From NCBI RefSeq assembly GCF_900002405.1, contig NZ_LK995542.1:86449-150448 (forward strand): DNA of 64,000 nucleotides, in the 5' to 3' direction. The notes under the pieces were generated by a model that was not told where the DNA came from, ran no database searches, and was given only the letters and a program-made list of their open reading frames with translations. A program made the translations under genes and the position numbers. This stretch comes from Actinomyces succiniciruminis. GTDB taxonomy: Bacteria > Actinomycetota > Actinomycetes > Actinomycetales > Actinomycetaceae. The stretch's first letter is position 1. Every line of letters starts with the position of its first letter. Shown here one piece after another: positions 61,973 to 64,000 of the stretch.

Positions 61973-62494
61973 ATGCTCGACGTACTCAGGGCCCGATTCG
62001 AGGCGCATCCGCACCGACACGAGGGCATCTCCTGGGACGCGGTCGCCGCCCGCCTGGCCGCGCATCCCGAGGCGCTGACCGCGCTCGGACGCATGGAGGA
62101 CACGGGCGGGGAGCCCGACGTCGTCGCCTATGACGCGCAGGCGGACGAATTCGTCTTCTACGACTGTTCGGCCGAAACGCCCGCCGGCCGGCGCAGCCTG
62201 TGCCTGGACGACGAGGCCCTGCGCTCCCGCAAGCGGAACCCGCCGCGGGGCAGCGCCGCGGGTGAGGCGGCGGCGATCGGCGTCGAGCTCATGAGCGAGG
62301 CGGACTACCACCACCTGCAGGGCCTGGGGGAGTTCGACTTGAAGACCTCGACCTGGCTGGCGACGCCGGCGGATGTCCGGGCACTGGGAGGCGCACTGTT
62401 CGGCGACCGGCGCTTCGGCCGGGTCTTCGTCTACCACAACGGCGCCGACTCCTACTACGGGGCGCGCGGCTGGCGCGGCGTGCTGCGGGTTTAG
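61973..62494 (+). CDS. DUF4256-family protein
   Basis: 173 residues matching DUF4256 closely: R-F-E-A-H-P-H-R-H-E-G-I near the start, G-G-E-P-D-V-V, F-Y-D-C-S-A-E-T-P-x-G-R-R-S-L-C, and the ending V-F-V-Y-H-N-G-A-D-S-Y-Y. GCAGGAGACGAC precedes ATG 61973; the frame starts 13 residues upstream. Function unknown. Confidence 0.88.
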   Translation: MLDVLRARFEAHPHRHEGISWDAVAARLAAHPEALTALGRMEDTGGEPDVVAYDAQADEFVFYDCSAETPAGRRSLCLDDEALRSRKRNPPRGSAAGEAAAIGVELMSEADYHHLQGLGEFDLKTSTWLATPADVRALGGALFGDRRFGRVFVYHNGADSYYGARGWRGVLRV

Positions 62495-62535
62495 CGGCCG
62501 GGGTCAGCGCGCAGCCGGCGTCAGCCGGTAGGCAG

Positions 62536-63558
62536 TCATGCCGTCTTCGGTGTTTTGGATGAGATGAAGGCATCGAAGTCGAAGGGCTCCGCGGGGCCGC
62601 TCGCTTCGCCTGCTGCAAGCGCCTCGCGCAGTGCCGTCGGTCCCGCCGCGCGGCGTGCAATGGCTGCTGCCCGAGGATCGTCGGGCAGCACGACGAGCCC
62701 ATCGGTGACGCCGGGCCAGTGCAGGGGCGGGGAGAAGCCGGCACGTGCGAGCGCCGTGCGGATGGCGGCGGCTTGGGGATGGGCGATCACCGGCGGGTAG
62801 GCGGCCCCGGGGTTGATGACGTCCAGATCGGCGACGGCGGCGTGCAGGCGCGCCAGGCGGGCGCGACGCCGGGTGAGCTCGGCGCCTAGCCCCGGGGCGG
62901 CGAGCCGGGCACGGTAAGGGCCCGGCATGGGGGCGGGAGCCCAGGCGAGGTCGAGCAGGTCCTCGACGGCGTCCTTGAGCACGGGCACATCCCGGTGGCG
63001 TTCGGCGATCGCGGCGACGGCGGCCAGGTCCGCGTTCAGTTCGTCCCGGGTCGGCGCCGTCGGGCGCGCGAGCCCGTGGACCACGCCGCCGAGCGGGATG
63101 GGCAGCAGCTTGCGCAGGCTCGCCACCAGATAGTCGGCGTCGTGAGGGCGAGCGGCCTCGGGCTCGGCGTCTGTCAGCAGTTCTTCGGCGCGTTCCAGTG
63201 CCGTGTGGGTGGCGTCGACGACGATGCGCGCCCCGGTCGAGCGGGCGGCGGCGAGCACGGCGCGGAGTTCGTCGCCGGCCCGGTTGCCGAAGGTCTCGGC
63301 GTGCAGGATCAGTGGCTGCCGGTTGCAGGCCGCGAGCGCGGCGGCGAGGGCGCCGGGGTCGAGCAGGCCGGATGGTGCGCAGTCGACGTTAGTGACGTGC
63401 AGGCCCTCGAGCTCGAAGGGGGTGGTCATGGCGGTGCAGCGCACGCGGGGCGCCAGGACCTCGCGGACGCCGTCGGCGCGGGCCTCGCGGGCCACCAGGG
63501 CCAGCGTGTGCCTGCCCGCGGCGGTGAACACGGGCGATGCCGGCTGGGACGTAGGCAT
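62536..63558 (-). CDS. PLP-dependent aminotransferase-fold protein
   Basis: 340 residues. The order V-D-A-T-H-T-A-L-E near residue 120 and D-Y-L-V-A-S-L-R-K-L-L-P near residue 150 resembles the PLP-binding Asp and Lys of fold-type I transferases (DegT or class V). A full family match is not obvious. ATG 63558 is chosen because the upstream frame (to 63699) overlaps the divergent arfB gene. No operon partner. Confidence 0.6.
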   Translation of the reverse strand: MPTSQPASPVFTAAGRHTLALVAREARADGVREVLAPRVRCTAMTTPFELEGLHVTNVDCAPSGLLDPGALAAALAACNRQPLILHAETFGNRAGDELRAVLAAARSTGARIVVDATHTALERAEELLTDAEPEAARPHDADYLVASLRKLLPIPLGGVVHGLARPTAPTRDELNADLAAVAAIAERHRDVPVLKDAVEDLLDLAWAPAPMPGPYRARLAAPGLGAELTRRRARLARLHAAVADLDVINPGAAYPPVIAHPQAAAIRTALARAGFSPPLHWPGVTDGLVVLPDDPRAAAIARRAAGPTALREALAAGEASGPAEPFDFDAFISSKTPKTA

Positions 63559-63591
63559 GCGCCCAGGGTAGGCCCGGCGCACACTGTTCGC

Positions 63592-64000
63592 ATGAAGGAC
63601 CTGTCGATCCCGCCCGGCCCCGGCTGCCCGCGGGGGCTGACGGTGCCGGCGGCGGAGCTGAGCGAGCAGTTCACGCACGCCTCCGGCCCCGGCGGCCAAG
63701 GCGTAAACACCGCCGACTCCCGCGTCCAGCTGAGCCTGGACCTGGCGACGACGACGGCGCTTGACGAGCGGCAGCGCCAGCGGGCCCTACAAAACCTGAA
63801 CGAGCGCCTGACCGGGACGGTGCTCACGGTTACCGCGGCCGAGCACCGCTCCCAGTACCGCAATCGGATGGCGGCGCGGGAGCGCCTGGCGGCGTTGCTG
63901 CGGGGTGCGCTCGCACCGCCAGTGCCACGCCGGGCGACCAAGCCCACCCGTGGTTCCCAGCGTCGTCGTCTGGCGGCCAAGCGACGGCGCGCGGAGCTTA
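63592..64000 (+). CDS. arfB: Alternative ribosome-rescue peptidyl-tRNA hydrolase ArfB (3' truncated by window edge)
   Basis: 136 residues of the protein are visible. The class I release-factor catalytic loop is S-G-P-G-G-Q-G-V-N-T near residue 33, and the basic C-terminal tail (R-R-x-x-K-P-T-R-G-S-Q-R-R-R) that enters the ribosome mRNA channel begins near residue 112. It frees stalled ribosomes lacking a stop codon. ATG 63592 has no ribosome site, and CACACT six bases upstream could be a -10, suggesting a leaderless transcript. Confidence 0.88.
   Translation, partial: MKDLSIPPGPGCPRGLTVPAAELSEQFTHASGPGGQGVNTADSRVQLSLDLATTTALDERQRQRALQNLNERLTGTVLTVTAAEHRSQYRNRMAARERLAALLRGALAPPVPRRATKPTRGSQRRRLAAKRRRAEL

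Overview
This is a high-G+C actinobacterial chromosome segment. Actinobacterial traits include HutC/UTRA and LacI regulators around an inositol locus, sugar ABC importers without their own ATPase, GTG starts, leaderless starts and a Pta with an N-terminal P-loop domain. The overall look is Actinomyces-like (Actinomycetaceae); genus is inference.

1-27.5 kb: a large inositol/polyol catabolic locus. Core myo-inositol genes iolC, a Cgl0159-type aldolase, iolB, iolD and iolA run on the minus strand from 20.3 to 14.0 kb, and iolE lies at 5.5 kb. Around them are four Gfo/Idh/MocA dehydrogenases (two good IolG candidates), three further TIM-barrel isomerase/epimerases, two sugar-porter MFS permeases, a transaldolase-family protein, a zinc alcohol dehydrogenase, three LacI regulators and one GntR/UTRA regulator (IolR candidate, divergent from iolC). 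Eight copies of a palindrome TTTGT-N4-ACAAA sit in the promoter regions. A second palindrome class with core ACGCGCGT precedes three of the dehydrogenase genes.

27.9-31.2 kb: pta-ackA. 31.4-34.6 kb: a graveyard holding an internally deleted, TIR-bounded IS1634-type element, a low-G+C islet with a degenerate Nudix gene and an ABC-ATPase remnant, an unrecognised broken frame and an IS3-type remnant. 34.6-36.2 kb: rnhA, a repeat-rich gap with a dyad-symmetric 20-bp-period array, and ptsH. 36.3-41.9 kb: GH36 alpha-galactosidase with an ABC sugar importer. 42-46.2 kb: housekeeping and small enzymes (two HAD proteins, GtrA, PTH2, GNAT, VOC), including a divergent pair whose start codons overlap. 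46.3-49.5 kb: glutamate decarboxylase acid-resistance pair (gadC, gadB). 49.9-53.6 kb: SWIM/SNF2 helicase.

53.9-56.7 kb: a Ro60 (TROVE) protein gene preceded on the same strand by three candidate Y RNAs. The most distal one contains a circularly permuted tRNA mimic (T-arm, closed acceptor hairpin, U8A9, D-arm) and has its own promoter. This is the most notable system in the window. 56.7-64 kb: DUF1349, DUF5131, a Gln/Pro-rich membrane protein, a truncated PIN domain, an alpha/beta hydrolase, diaminopimelate dehydrogenase, DUF4256, a PLP-fold enzyme and the start of arfB.
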